This document shows, piece by piece, positions 15,435-23,737 of a stretch of 64,000 bases of DNA (position 1 is the stretch's first letter; each line of letters starts with the position of its first letter). Origin of the DNA: Roseomonas aeriglobus (GTDB taxonomy: Bacteria > Pseudomonadota > Alphaproteobacteria > Sphingomonadales > Sphingomonadaceae); contig JAFHKN010000002.1 in NCBI GenBank assembly GCA_016937575.1, forward strand, positions 434,001 through 498,000, read 5' to 3'. Below the pieces are notes generated by a model. It did no database searches and was not told the DNA's origin. It worked only from the letters and a program-made list of their open reading frames with translations. Made by a program: the position numbers and the translations under genes.

Positions 15435-15932
15435 CTACCGTCCGAGCCCCGCCACCCGCGGGCGCTCGGACGCTGGGATCAGCCCTTCCAGCACGGCCCA
15501 GAAGCCCCCGACCGCCGTCTGCCCGGCGCTGGAATAGGCCGCCGCCAGCCGCGCGCTCAACGCTCCGTAGAGCTGCCGCTCGAGTGCCGCCCCCGCCTCG
15601 GTCAGTTTCAGCAGCCGTTGCCGACGGTCGCGGTCGCCCGTTCGCGTTTCGACCAGCCCGCGCGCGGTCAATTCGGTCAGCACGCGATTGAGCGCCTGCT
15701 TGGTGATCGCCAGCAGTTGCAACAGCTTGCCCACCGCCAGGTCTGGCTTGCGGGCAATGAAATACAGCGCGCGGTGATGCGCCCGTCCCAGGCCCTGGTC
15801 GGCAAGGCCGCTGTCAATCGCGCGGGTCAAGTGGCTGTAGCCGAAATACAAAAGCTCGATTCCGCGCCGGATTTCAGGCTCGGTCAGGAACAGCGGTGAG
15901 GCGCGCGACGCGTCGGGAAGTGGGCCAGCCAT
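15435..15932 (-). CDS. MarR family transcriptional regulator
   Basis: A 165-residue winged-helix regulator. The recognition region is LLQLLAITKQALNRVLTELTARGLVET near residues 73-100, and the wing RDRRQRLLKLTEAG follows, the typical MarR D-x-R pattern. It is divergent from ilvE with a 77-base gap, so it may control that gene or itself. A GTG 18 bases further upstream (15950) is an alternative start. Ligand unknown. Confidence 0.87.
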   Translation of the reverse strand: MAGPLPDASRASPLFLTEPEIRRGIELLYFGYSHLTRAIDSGLADQGLGRAHHRALYFIARKPDLAVGKLLQLLAITKQALNRVLTELTARGLVETRTGDRDRRQRLLKLTEAGAALERQLYGALSARLAAAYSSAGQTAVGGFWAVLEGLIPASERPRVAGLGR

Positions 15933-16009
15933 GTTGACCTGTTCTGCCACCGCCGATACGTCCCCGGCAAGCGCCGATGCGGGCGCGACTGTCTGGAGAT
16001 GCGTGCGCC

Positions 16010-17092
16010 ATGACCGCCTTTGCGTTCGAACCCAACCCGACGCCGATGAGCGTCAACGAACGCAGTGGCCTGCTTGCCGACCCGGGTTTCGGTCGCATCT
16101 TCACCGACCACATGGCGACGATCCGCTATTCGACCGACAAGGGCTGGCACGACGCGAAGATCGTCGCGCGGGGTCCCTTGACGGTCGATCCGGCGACCGC
16201 GGTGCTGCACTATGCGCAGGAAATCTTCGAAGGGCTGAAGGCCTACGCCCTCGACGACGGCGGCATCGCGATGTTCCGGGCAGACGCCAACGCCCGCCGC
16301 TTCCAGGCATCCGCGCGCCGCATGGCGATGGCCGAGCTGCCGGAGGACCTGTTCGTCGAATCCTGCAAGCAACTGGTGCTGACCGATCGCGACTGGATCC
16401 CGAACGTGGACGGCGGCGCGCTGTACCTGCGCCCGTTCATGATCGCGTCCGAGGTCTTCCTGGGCGTGAAGCCGGCCGCCGAATATCTCTACTGCGTCCT
16501 CGCCTCCTCGGTCGGCGCCTATTGGAAGGGCGGCGCGCGTGCCGTGTCGCTGTGGGTCAGCCACGACTATACCCGCGCAGCCCCCGGCGGCACCGGTGAG
16601 GCGAAGTGCGGCGGCAATTACGCCACCAGCCTGGTCGCGCAACAGGACGCGATCGCCCGCGGCCATGATCAGGTCGTCTTCCTCGATGCGGTCGAACGCC
16701 GCTGGATCGAGGAACTGGGCGGCATGAACATCTTCTTCGTCATGGCCGACGGCAGCCTGGTCACGCCGCCGCTGGGGGGCACCATCCTGCCCGGCATCAC
16801 CCGCGCCTCGCTGATCCAGCTCGCCCGCGACGAAGGCCTGACCGTCCGCGAAGAACCCTATGCCATCGACCAGTGGCGCGCCGACGCGCAGAGCGGCGCG
16901 CTGGCCGAAAGCTTCGCTTGCGGCACGGCAGCGGTCGTTACCCCGATCGGCCGCGTCGCGGGCCCGGGGTACGACTTCACCATCGGCAGCGGCGGCACCG
17001 GCCAGACGACCGCCCGCCTGCTCCAGCGCCTCAGCGACCTCCAGCGCGGCCGCGCCCCCGACCCGCACGGCTGGCTCCAGCGCATCGCGTGA
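16010..17092 (+). CDS. ilvE: branched-chain amino acid aminotransferase
   Basis: A 360-residue PLP fold-type IV transaminase of the BCAT II type, last step in leucine, isoleucine and valine synthesis and first of their breakdown. The PLP lysine lies in GEAKCGGNYATSL near residue 199. Other signatures are FRADANARRFQASARRM near 88, LYLRPFMIASE near 140, and ILPGITRASLIQLA near 260. Start at ATG 16010 with TGGAGA upstream. It diverges from the MarR gene. Confidence 0.94.
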   Translation: MTAFAFEPNPTPMSVNERSGLLADPGFGRIFTDHMATIRYSTDKGWHDAKIVARGPLTVDPATAVLHYAQEIFEGLKAYALDDGGIAMFRADANARRFQASARRMAMAELPEDLFVESCKQLVLTDRDWIPNVDGGALYLRPFMIASEVFLGVKPAAEYLYCVLASSVGAYWKGGARAVSLWVSHDYTRAAPGGTGEAKCGGNYATSLVAQQDAIARGHDQVVFLDAVERRWIEELGGMNIFFVMADGSLVTPPLGGTILPGITRASLIQLARDEGLTVREEPYAIDQWRADAQSGALAESFACGTAAVVTPIGRVAGPGYDFTIGSGGTGQTTARLLQRLSDLQRGRAPDPHGWLQRIA

Positions 17093-17142
17093 AGCTTGGG
17101 CTTCCCAACCACGGCAGGCACGCTATAAGCCCGCCACTCTGC

Positions 17143-17217
17143 TGGGGCGTCGCCAAGCGGTAAGGCACCGGTTTTTGGTACCGGCATTCGTAGGTTCGAA
17201 TCCTGCCGCCCCAGCCA
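17143..17217 (+). tRNA. tRNA-Gln (anticodon TTG)
   Basis: Complete cloverleaf: acceptor TGGGGCG/CGCCCCA, discriminator G and encoded CCA, D arm GCCAAGCGGTAAGGC, anticodon stem CCGGT/ACCGG around TTTTGGT (anticodon TTG), and T arm GTAGG/CCTGC with the loop TTCGAAT. It decodes CAA and CAG. It follows ilvE by 50 bases. Confidence 0.97.
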
Positions 17218-17486
17218 TTCGCAAATCCGCGTGCCGGTGGCGGCCCAAGGTTGCACCGGGCGCTGCGTTAGCCGTAACATAGTGTAACACCCTCGGCGGC
17301 AGTCTGCTGCCTTTCGGGTAGGTCATGCTACGACCGTGCGGCTGGCCAGCGCGCGCGCCCCAAGCACTTCCTCCTTAGACTGGAATAAGTCGCTGGGCCT
17401 TTGCGCATGGTGGCCTCGGTCGCCCCGCCCGTCAGCGGTCTGGGCCCGACCTGCCCTGCGCGACGTTGAGCGCGGCGGAGGTGTTG

Positions 17487-17978
17487 ATGACTGAGGACGA
17501 CGAACGCTGGATGCGCCGCGCGATCGCGATTGCGCGGTCCAAGGGATCGGACCCGGCGGACTCGCCGCTCGGGTCGGTGATCGTACTCGACGGCCGGGAG
17601 CTCGCTGGCGAGCCGAACCAGACCGAGGAGCTGCCCGACGCGACCGCCCATGCCGAAATGATGGCGATCCGCCGCGCGTGCGAGGGGATCGGCGAGATGG
17701 AACTGCGCGGCGCGACGCTCTATTCGACGCTGCAGCCGTGCGGCATGTGCACCATGGCCTCGATCTGGTCGAAGGTCGGCCGCGTGGTCTACGGCGCCGG
17801 GCGCGACGACGTGCACGAAATGTATTTCGAAACGCGCCACGTCGACACCCTCGCCTTCATCGCCGACGCGTATCGCGACGATATCGTGATCGAAGGCGGC
17901 TGCCTGCGCGAGGAATGCGCGAGCCTCTATTACCCACCCGATGCCGACCTGCCGCCGCAGGACCAGGCAAATCTGTGA
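17487..17978 (+). CDS. nucleoside deaminase (cytidine/guanine deaminase family)
   Basis: A 163-residue zinc deaminase. The zinc site is ATAHAEMMAIRRA (H and catalytic E near residues 53-55) and TLQPCGMCTMASIW (two cysteines near 83-86). This places it in the cytidine/deoxycytidylate/guanine deaminase superfamily; the motifs suit guanine deaminase or a nucleoside deaminase more than tRNA TadA, and the substrate is not settled. Start at ATG 17487 with CGGAGG upstream. A tiny helix-hairpin-helix gene follows 16 bases later. Confidence 0.82.
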   Translation: MTEDDERWMRRAIAIARSKGSDPADSPLGSVIVLDGRELAGEPNQTEELPDATAHAEMMAIRRACEGIGEMELRGATLYSTLQPCGMCTMASIWSKVGRVVYGAGRDDVHEMYFETRHVDTLAFIADAYRDDIVIEGGCLREECASLYYPPDADLPPQDQANL

Positions 17979-17994
17979 TCTTGGAGGTCAGCGC

Positions 17995-18180
17995 GTGATC
18001 GATATCAACACCGCATCCGCCGACGACATCGACGCTGTCCCGCAGCTCAAGGGGCATGGCTTCGAGATCGTTCGCTACCGATTCGAACGCGGCCGGTTCG
18101 AAGCCCTGCGCCAGCTCGAGGAGGTGCCGGGCCTCGCCGGCAAGGTCGATGGGTTGGAGACGGTCGTTCGCGTCGGTTGA
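17995..18180 (+). CDS. 61-residue ComEA-like helix-hairpin-helix protein
   Basis: A short protein beginning with IDINTASADDIDAVPQLKG, the hallmark of the ComEA-type helix-hairpin-helix DNA-binding fold, and closing with LEEVPGLAGKVDG, a second hairpin. It has no signal peptide or anchor, unlike ComEA, so it is probably a cytoplasmic single-domain protein. The GTG start is decided by GGAGG eight bases upstream. It directly follows the deaminase and is likely in the same transcript; the role is unknown. Confidence 0.75.
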   Translation: MIDINTASADDIDAVPQLKGHGFEIVRYRFERGRFEALRQLEEVPGLAGKVDGLETVVRVG

Positions 18181-18209
18181 GCGAGCGGCGAGGGGACCTT
18201 CGGCGATGT

Positions 18210-18244
18210 GGTAGCCGGGGCGCTCGACGCGGCCGCCGGCTACC
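18210..18244. terminator. hairpin between convergent genes
   Basis: Nine-base-pair perfect stem GGTAGCCGG / CCGGCTACC with a 17-base GC-rich loop that can pair further, between the helix-hairpin-helix gene and the convergent SDR gene. No T run; a likely but weak terminator. Confidence 0.5.
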
Positions 18245-18256
18245 GCACGCCTATCT

Positions 18257-19042
18257 TCACTCCTCCCCGCTGCCCGGCTCGGCCATCTGACGGTGCCGTT
18301 CGGCCAGCACCGCTTGCGGCACCACGCCGGCTGCCAGCACCTGGGCCTTGTTCTTCGCGCCGGAGACGATGTGGCCACGGCCGGATTTCAGGGCGGACCA
18401 GCCATCCTGGGCGACTTTGGCGGGGTCGGCTTTCTTGGGGTCGCTGCCGACATCGGTGTCGAGCATGTCGGCGCGGGCGAAGAATTCGGTGTCGGTGGGG
18501 CCCGGCATCAGCGTCGTCAGCGTGATGCCGTCTTCATCTTTCAGTTCGTTGCGAAGAGCTTCGGTGAAATTGTCGATGAAGGCCTTGGTTGCGTTGTACA
18601 CCGCGTTGAAGCTGCCCGGAATGTAGCCGGCGATCGACCCGGTGACGAGCACCTGGCCTTGCCCCCGTCCGACCATGCCCGCCAGCACCTTCTGCAGCAG
18701 ATAGACGGTGCCGGTGATGTTGGTGTCGATCGCATGCCGCCAGGTGTCGACCGACTGGTCGAGGAAGGCGCCGCCGGTGCCGATGCCGGCGTTGGCGCAC
18801 AGCACGTCGATCGGCCGGTCGCCGACCGCCGCGAGCAACTGATCGACGCCCTGGATCGACGACAGGTCCGCCTCGACCGCCTCGACCTTGGTGCCGAACT
18901 GGGTCAGGTCACGTGCGGCGGCCTCGATCAGCGATTCGTTCGCGACGGTGATCAGGTCATAGCCGTCGCGTGCTGCGCAGGTGGCAAGTTCGAAGCCGAT
19001 CCCCGTCGACGCTCCGGTAATGACGGCGAGCTTGTTGGCCAT
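18257..19042 (-). CDS. SDR family oxidoreductase
   Basis: A 261-residue short-chain dehydrogenase/reductase. The cofactor motif TGASTGIGFELA is at residues 9-20, the structural NAG (LCANAGIGTGG) near 85, and the catalytic Ser, Tyr-x-x-x-Lys in SIAGYIPGSFNAVYNATKAF near 138-155. Substrate unknown. It is the last gene of a tight four-gene minus-strand operon with DUF4142, a zinc alcohol dehydrogenase and an SRPBCC protein, an arrangement that fits a stress-induced detoxification unit. Confidence 0.87.
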   Translation of the reverse strand: MANKLAVITGASTGIGFELATCAARDGYDLITVANESLIEAAARDLTQFGTKVEAVEADLSSIQGVDQLLAAVGDRPIDVLCANAGIGTGGAFLDQSVDTWRHAIDTNITGTVYLLQKVLAGMVGRGQGQVLVTGSIAGYIPGSFNAVYNATKAFIDNFTEALRNELKDEDGITLTTLMPGPTDTEFFARADMLDTDVGSDPKKADPAKVAQDGWSALKSGRGHIVSGAKNKAQVLAAGVVPQAVLAERHRQMAEPGSGEE

Positions 19043-19045
19043 GGC

Positions 19046-19585
19046 TCAGATCTCCCGCATGTTGGCGAGCATGGTGATGTGCCCTTGCACCACAGGCACG
19101 ATCTGCGCAGCGACGGCTCTCAGGGCAGGCGTTCGGCCATTCTGGGCGTACCCTTGGTGCAGGGTGAGGGCCGCGGCGTGCGCCTCGCGCTGGCCGGCGA
19201 TGTAGGTGCGGGCGGCAGCGTCGCCGGTGGCGGAAGTGACGGCGGCAAGCTTCGCGCGCTGGTCCGCGGTCAACTGCGGCGGCGGAACCGTCAGCCCGGC
19301 CTGGGCAGCGGCGGCCTTCACCCGGGCGGTCGAGTCGGAATGATGTGCGATCATCATCCGGGCGAAATCCTGGACGGCGGCATTGCTGGTCTTGGCCATC
19401 ACCGCCTTCGACGATTCGATTTCGAACATGTCGCTGGCGCCGGCCATGGCGAGATAGGTCGCGTCGTCGGCCGGGGCGGCCATGGCAGGGGACGAGGCCA
19501 TCGCATCGCGATCGGCGGTGGCCGTGGCGGTCTGTCCGCAGGCGGCGAGCAGCGCCAGCGGGGCGATCGTCAGTAGAGTTTTCAT
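19046..19585 (-). CDS. DUF4142 domain lipoprotein
   Basis: A 179-residue exported protein: lipoprotein signal ending in LLAACGQ (cysteine near residue 16), then a DUF4142 ferritin-like helical bundle from about residue 45 (YLAMAGASDMFEIESSKAVMAK, then DFARMMIAHHSDSTARVKAAA). DUF4142 genes are common in general-stress regulons of alphaproteobacteria; activity is unknown. It lies 3 bases before the SDR gene and 14 bases after the alcohol dehydrogenase gene. Confidence 0.87.
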   Translation of the reverse strand: MKTLLTIAPLALLAACGQTATATADRDAMASSPAMAAPADDATYLAMAGASDMFEIESSKAVMAKTSNAAVQDFARMMIAHHSDSTARVKAAAAQAGLTVPPPQLTADQRAKLAAVTSATGDAAARTYIAGQREAHAAALTLHQGYAQNGRTPALRAVAAQIVPVVQGHITMLANMREI

Positions 19586-19599
19586 GGCAAATCCTCCTG

Positions 19600-20784
19600 T
19601 CAGAAACCGCCCAAGCCGGGCTTCAGGACGACCTTGGTCACCTCGTCCTGATTGTTCTTGAACATGTCATACCCCTCCGGCGCCTGCTCGAGGTCGAGCC
19701 GGTGCGAGATGAGGAACGTGGTATCGATCTTATCCTCGAGCACCGCGGCGAGCAGCGCGGGCATGTAATGCTGGACATGGGTCTGGCCGGTTTTCAGGGT
19801 CAGCCCCTTCTCCATGAAGGCGCCCAGCGGAAATTTGTCGACGAAGCCGCCGTAGACCGCCGGCATCGACACGCGCCCGCCTTTGCGGCACGCCAGGATC
19901 GCCTGACGGATGGCATGGGTGCGATCGGTGCCCAGGAAGGTCGCCGCCTTCACATGGTCGACGATGTTGTCGACGAACATGCCATGCGCTTCCAGACCGA
20001 CGGCGTCGATGACCGCATCCGGCCCGATTCCGCCGGTCAGCTGCATCAGCGCGTTGTAGATATCGACTTTCTCGAAATTCAGCACCTCCGCACCGAAGCG
20101 CTTGGCAAGGGCCAGCCGGCCGTCGCGGTGGTCGATCGCGATGACGCGTTCGGCACCCATCAGAAACGCGGACTGGACCGCGAACAGTCCGACCGGGCCG
20201 CAGCCCCAGACGGCGACCGTGTCGCCGGGTTCGATTTCGGCATATTCGGCCGCCTGCCAACCGGTCGGCAGGATGTCGGACAGGAACAGCACCTTGTCGT
20301 CGTCCACGCCGTCGGGGATGACGATCGGGCCGACGTCGCTGAAGGGAACGCGGACATATTCCGCCTGGCCGCCGGCATAGCCGCCGGTCATGTGGCTGTA
20401 GCCGAACAGGCCGCTCATCGGCTGGCCATATGCGGTCTGCGCAATGTCCTGGTTGTCGGCGGGTAGGCCGTTGTCGCAGGCCGAGAATTGCTGCTTCTTG
20501 CAGTGATAGCAGCCGCCGCACGAGATGGTGAAGGGCACCACCACGCGCTGGCCCTTCTTCAGCGTCGATCTGGCACCCACCTCGACGACTTCGCCCATGA
20601 ATTCATGGCCCAGGATGTCGCCGGCCTGCATCGTCGGGATATAGCCGTCGTACAGGTGGAGATCCGATCCGCAGATCGCGGTCGAGGTGACGCGGATGAT
20701 CGCGTCGCGCGGGTTGATGATTTCGGGATCGTCGACGGTATCGACGCGAACATCGTATTTTCCGTGCCAGGCGAGCGCGCGCAT
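19600..20784 (-). CDS. zinc-dependent alcohol dehydrogenase, glutathione-FDH-like
   Basis: A 394-residue medium-chain dehydrogenase. The catalytic zinc site is in TAICGSDLH near residue 36 and ILGHEFMGE near 58; structural zinc cysteines are in [15 protein letters not shown] near 88-102; the NAD-binding motif [11 protein letters not shown] is near 188. It belongs to the group often labelled formaldehyde or glutathione-dependent dehydrogenase. The stop of the SRPBCC gene overlaps its start by one base (TAATG), so both are co-translated. Confidence 0.9.
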   Translation of the reverse strand: MRALAWHGKYDVRVDTVDDPEIINPRDAIIRVTSTAICGSDLHLYDGYIPTMQAGDILGHEFMGEVVEVGARSTLKKGQRVVVPFTISCGGCYHCKKQQFSACDNGLPADNQDIAQTAYGQPMSGLFGYSHMTGGYAGGQAEYVRVPFSDVGPIVIPDGVDDDKVLFLSDILPTGWQAAEYAEIEPGDTVAVWGCGPVGLFAVQSAFLMGAERVIAIDHRDGRLALAKRFGAEVLNFEKVDIYNALMQLTGGIGPDAVIDAVGLEAHGMFVDNIVDHVKAATFLGTDRTHAIRQAILACRKGGRVSMPAVYGGFVDKFPLGAFMEKGLTLKTGQTHVQHYMPALLAAVLEDKIDTTFLISHRLDLEQAPEGYDMFKNNQDEVTKVVLKPGLGGF

Positions 20785-21326
20785 TACTGGTCTTCCTTCT
20801 GGTGCTGGGCGACCGTCATCGCAGCGGTGGCGACTTCGCCGGTTTCCATCAGTTGTTTGAACCGGCGCAGGTCGCGGCGCGCCTGGATCGCGGGTTCGCG
20901 CTGGAACAGCTTGGCGACGATCTTGCCGACCACGCCGGCGGGCGGATCATAGGCAAGCGTTGCGGTCACCACCGTGCCGCGGGCTCCGGCATCGGTGAAT
21001 TCGACCGTGCCCGAATTGGCGACGTCGGCACCGGGTTCGGACTCCCAGCTGATCGCACGCCCCGGCTCCTCGGCGGTCACGACCGAATCCCATTCGACCG
21101 TACGACCGCCCGGCGCCTTCACGACCCAGTGCGATCGTTGTTGGTCGAGCACATCGACCCGCACGAGATTTTCCATGAACGTCGGCAGTTTCGCGAAATC
21201 ACGGAAATAATCGTAAAGTTCGGCCGCCGGTCGGCCAATAGTGACTGCCGTCGCACTGACCGATCGATCGGTCGAAACATCTTTCCGCGTGGTCGGTGGA
21301 GCGTCCTGTACTTCATCGGTCATCAT
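20784..21326 (-). CDS. SRPBCC family protein (polyketide cyclase/dehydrase-like)
   Basis: A 180-residue START/SRPBCC-fold protein. Pattern: [27 protein letters not shown] near residues 30-55, then WEVKAP-like [18 protein letters not shown] near 66 and [19 protein letters not shown] near 92. Such proteins bind small hydrophobic ligands. The C-terminus ([19 protein letters not shown]) is typical of the stress-linked subfamily. First gene of a four-gene operon; GGGAGA precedes the ATG at 21326, and an EcfG-like promoter lies immediately upstream. Confidence 0.83.
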   Translation of the reverse strand: MMTDEVQDAPPTTRKDVSTDRSVSATAVTIGRPAAELYDYFRDFAKLPTFMENLVRVDVLDQQRSHWVVKAPGGRTVEWDSVVTAEEPGRAISWESEPGADVANSGTVEFTDAGARGTVVTATLAYDPPAGVVGKIVAKLFQREPAIQARRDLRRFKQLMETGEVATAAMTVAQHQKEDQ

Positions 21327-21346
21327 ACGATCTCCCGATGAGCCAG

Positions 21347-21372
21347 AACGCCGACTTTGCGCCGGTTGATCC
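21347..21372 (-). promoter_or_regulatory. EcfG-like promoter of the SRPBCC-ADH-DUF4142-SDR operon
   Basis: On the minus strand GGATC, 17 bases, CGTT: one mismatch from the GGAAC-N17-CGTT general stress promoter. The -10 end lies 20 bases before the first start codon, leaving a very short leader. The gene content behind it suits a stress regulon. Confidence 0.45.
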
Positions 21373-21397
21373 AAGAAAAGATTTATTTTGCTTTAGG

Positions 21398-23584
21398 TTA
21401 GTCGGTTTGTGCAACGCAGGGCAGGGTGACAGGCCCGGTGACGCCCGGGCGATTGTGGCGGGCGAATTCGCGGATCGCCCCGTCGAGGGGGCCCAGCGAC
21501 CCGACATGGACGCTGACGAGGCCCGAGCGCGCCGGACGCGGTGCGCGGAACGACAGGGTCGCACTCGGCACCGCCTGGATGCCGCGGGGATCGCCGCCGC
21601 AGGCCAGCGCGATTTCGCGCGCAAAGTCCGCCCAACTGAGCGTCCGGTCACCGGCAAGGTGGCGGATGCCCGTCTCGCCATCGATCAACAGGTCGAGCAT
21701 CGCGTCGGCGAGTGCCGGGACATAGCTGGGCGATACGAACAGATCGTCGGCGGCGGCGAACCGCTCCCCCCGTCGCAGCGCGGACAGGACATGAGCGGCG
21801 AAATTATGCGGATCATGCGGTGAGAAGAATGCGGCGGTGCGGATGATCAGCGGGCGGTAGGCGTGGGTCTGGCACGCCGCCTCCATCGCATGCTTGCTCG
21901 CGCCGTAGACGCCTGCCGGGTTGGGCACGTCGCGCTCGTCATAGGGTGCGGTCTTCGTGCCGTCGAAGACGAGGTCGCTCGAGACATGGACGCTCGGCAC
22001 GGCGCGCGCGGCGCAGGCGCGTGCGAGGGCGGCGGCATTGACGTGGTTGGCCGCGAAACACGCGTCGCGGGCGTCCTCGGCGTCGTCGACGCGGACCCAG
22101 CCGGTGGCGTCGATCACCGCCCAGGGTGCGATGGTGTCGAGCCCGCGGGCAATGGCATCGGCATCGCTCAGATCGATCGCATCGCGCCCGGTCAGCCGGT
22201 GGGTGATGCCGCGTGCGGTACACGCCCGCGATAGCGCGCGGCCCAGCGTTCCGGTCGCCCCGCAGATCAGCAAGGGTCGGTGCGGCCACGCCGGATCGCG
22301 CCACGCTTCGGCGGCGGCGGGGCGGGGGGCGGCGGGGACGGTGAACCGATCGGGGCGCTGCCACCACCCGGCACCCTCGACCGGATCTCGCTGCTCGAGC
22401 GAAGCCCAGAGACGCGCAAGCCCGGTGGGACGCGGCGTGCCGATCGTGACGTCGAACGCACCGGGCTCATATCGTCCGGGCCGGGTCAACAACGTATCCC
22501 AGTCCTGCGAACCGAACACCGCCCAGGCGGTGACCGCCCGCACATCGACGCCCAGCGCCCGCGCCGCGATCGCGGCATCCCAGGCGGCGCGCGCCCAGCG
22601 CATCTGTTCCTCGCGCGTGCAGCCCAGATGGACTTCGGTCAGCGCCAACGGCGTGCGATAGCGTTGCCACGCATCCGTCAGTGCTGTCGCGAACGGCGGC
22701 GGCGCGGGGTCGAGCGCGCGGACCGCCGGCACGTCGGCATAGGCGCGCACGCCGTTGTCACCACGATCCTGAGCTGCGAACCGCTCGATGCGGTGATCGA
22801 GAAAACGGTCGCTCGTCGCATAGCAATGCAGACCGATGATGTCGGGCGGGCAGGGGGCCGCCGATAGCCGGGCCAGTGTCTCGCCCAGCCCCGCCGCGCA
22901 CAGGCGATGCCACAGGGGATGGAGGGGGGTAACCTGTCCGAAGAGCAGGTCGAACCCCGCCCATCGCCGCTGGTTGTCGAAGGCGGCCTGATCGGCAAGC
23001 GGCGCGGTCGACCAGGTGCGGCCCATATCCTCGGTCTGGATCAGTCGTGCGTGCGGGATCACGTCACGGATCGCCGTCATCGCCTGCGCTACGCCGTCGA
23101 TCTGGGTGACCAGCGCGCGCCAAAAGGCACCTTCGTCGCGCAGATGCGGATACCAATGGCCGTACAGCGCCGAAAATCGCGCGGTCGTTACCGGTTCGTT
23201 GACCGGCGTCCAGTCGGCGATCCAGGGATAGCGGGCAGCCGCCGCCCGCGCGAAATCGGCCAGACGCGGCGCGAAATCATCGGCGATAAGGCTGGTATCG
23301 TCGGGCCCGCTGCCGTGGTGGACAAGCCCCGCGATCGGCCGCAGGCCCAACGCGCGCATCCGCTCCAGCCGGCTGTCGCTCCACGCCCAATCGTAACCGC
23401 CGTCCGGCAGGGCCACGCGTTCCCACAGGATCGGGAAGCGCACCGCGGTGAACCCCAGGGCGGCCATATGGTCGAGGTCGTCGATCCGATCATGATGTCC
23501 GGTCGATCGCAGCTGGTCGACGCGCGAGTCGCCGATCCGCGCCACCGTCGCCTCCACACCGCACCATCGTTCAAGTTCCGCCAT
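21398..23584 (-). CDS. fusion: GH1-like glycosidase + RmlD-like reductase
   Basis: A 728-residue two-domain protein. Residues 1 to about 425 resemble family 1 glycosyl hydrolases: FPILWERVA near 52, acid/base motif TPVNEP near 135, and a LALTEVHLG segment near 316 where the catalytic nucleophile is expected. Residues about 433-728 are a sugar-nucleotide reductase of the RmlD family: LLICGATGTLGRALS, SSDLVFDGTKTAPYDE, and YGASKHAMEAA with the Tyr-x-x-x-Lys pair. It is therefore a candidate for building or editing an unusual deoxysugar glycan. The start at ATG 23584 begins the family's usual MAELERW segment; ATG 23596 is possible. Confidence 0.85.
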   Translation of the reverse strand: MAELERWCGVEATVARIGDSRVDQLRSTGHHDRIDDLDHMAALGFTAVRFPILWERVALPDGGYDWAWSDSRLERMRALGLRPIAGLVHHGSGPDDTSLIADDFAPRLADFARAAAARYPWIADWTPVNEPVTTARFSALYGHWYPHLRDEGAFWRALVTQIDGVAQAMTAIRDVIPHARLIQTEDMGRTWSTAPLADQAAFDNQRRWAGFDLLFGQVTPLHPLWHRLCAAGLGETLARLSAAPCPPDIIGLHCYATSDRFLDHRIERFAAQDRGDNGVRAYADVPAVRALDPAPPPFATALTDAWQRYRTPLALTEVHLGCTREEQMRWARAAWDAAIAARALGVDVRAVTAWAVFGSQDWDTLLTRPGRYEPGAFDVTIGTPRPTGLARLWASLEQRDPVEGAGWWQRPDRFTVPAAPRPAAAEAWRDPAWPHRPLLICGATGTLGRALSRACTARGITHRLTGRDAIDLSDADAIARGLDTIAPWAVIDATGWVRVDDAEDARDACFAANHVNAAALARACAARAVPSVHVSSDLVFDGTKTAPYDERDVPNPAGVYGASKHAMEAACQTHAYRPLIIRTAAFFSPHDPHNFAAHVLSALRRGERFAAADDLFVSPSYVPALADAMLDLLIDGETGIRHLAGDRTLSWADFAREIALACGGDPRGIQAVPSATLSFRAPRPARSGLVSVHVGSLGPLDGAIREFARHNRPGVTGPVTLPCVAQTD

Positions 23585-23611
23585 GCCACCGCCCATATCG
23601 TCCAGGTTCCG

Positions 23612-23637
23612 AACGATCGCGCACGCACAAGCGTTGC
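23612..23637 (-). promoter_or_regulatory. EcfG-like promoter of the GH1-RmlD gene
   Basis: On the minus strand GCAAC, 17 bases, CGTT, one mismatch from the general stress consensus. It ends 28 bases before the start codon at 23584. Weak by itself, but matched by a similar element facing the other way in the same gap. Confidence 0.35.
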
Positions 23638-23678
23638 CGGAAATCCGACTAAAACACGTTTATGATCAATATCTTAGC

Positions 23679-23703
23679 GGAACTTCGGCGCTGCCCTGCT
23701 GTT
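23679..23703 (+). promoter_or_regulatory. EcfG-like promoter of the GT-GLF gene
   Basis: GGAAC, 16 bases, TGTT: perfect -35 and one mismatch in -10 relative to GGAAC-N16-CGTT. It ends 34 bases before the GTG start at 23738, a normal leader length. Confidence 0.45.
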
Positions 23704-23737
23704 CTCTTGCTTCGATACGTCAGCGAGGGAACCATTC

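Noticed and set aside
16858..17280. 140-residue frame reading GRQDSNLRMPVPKTG
   Set aside because: It is the antisense of tRNA-Gln and the end of ilvE.
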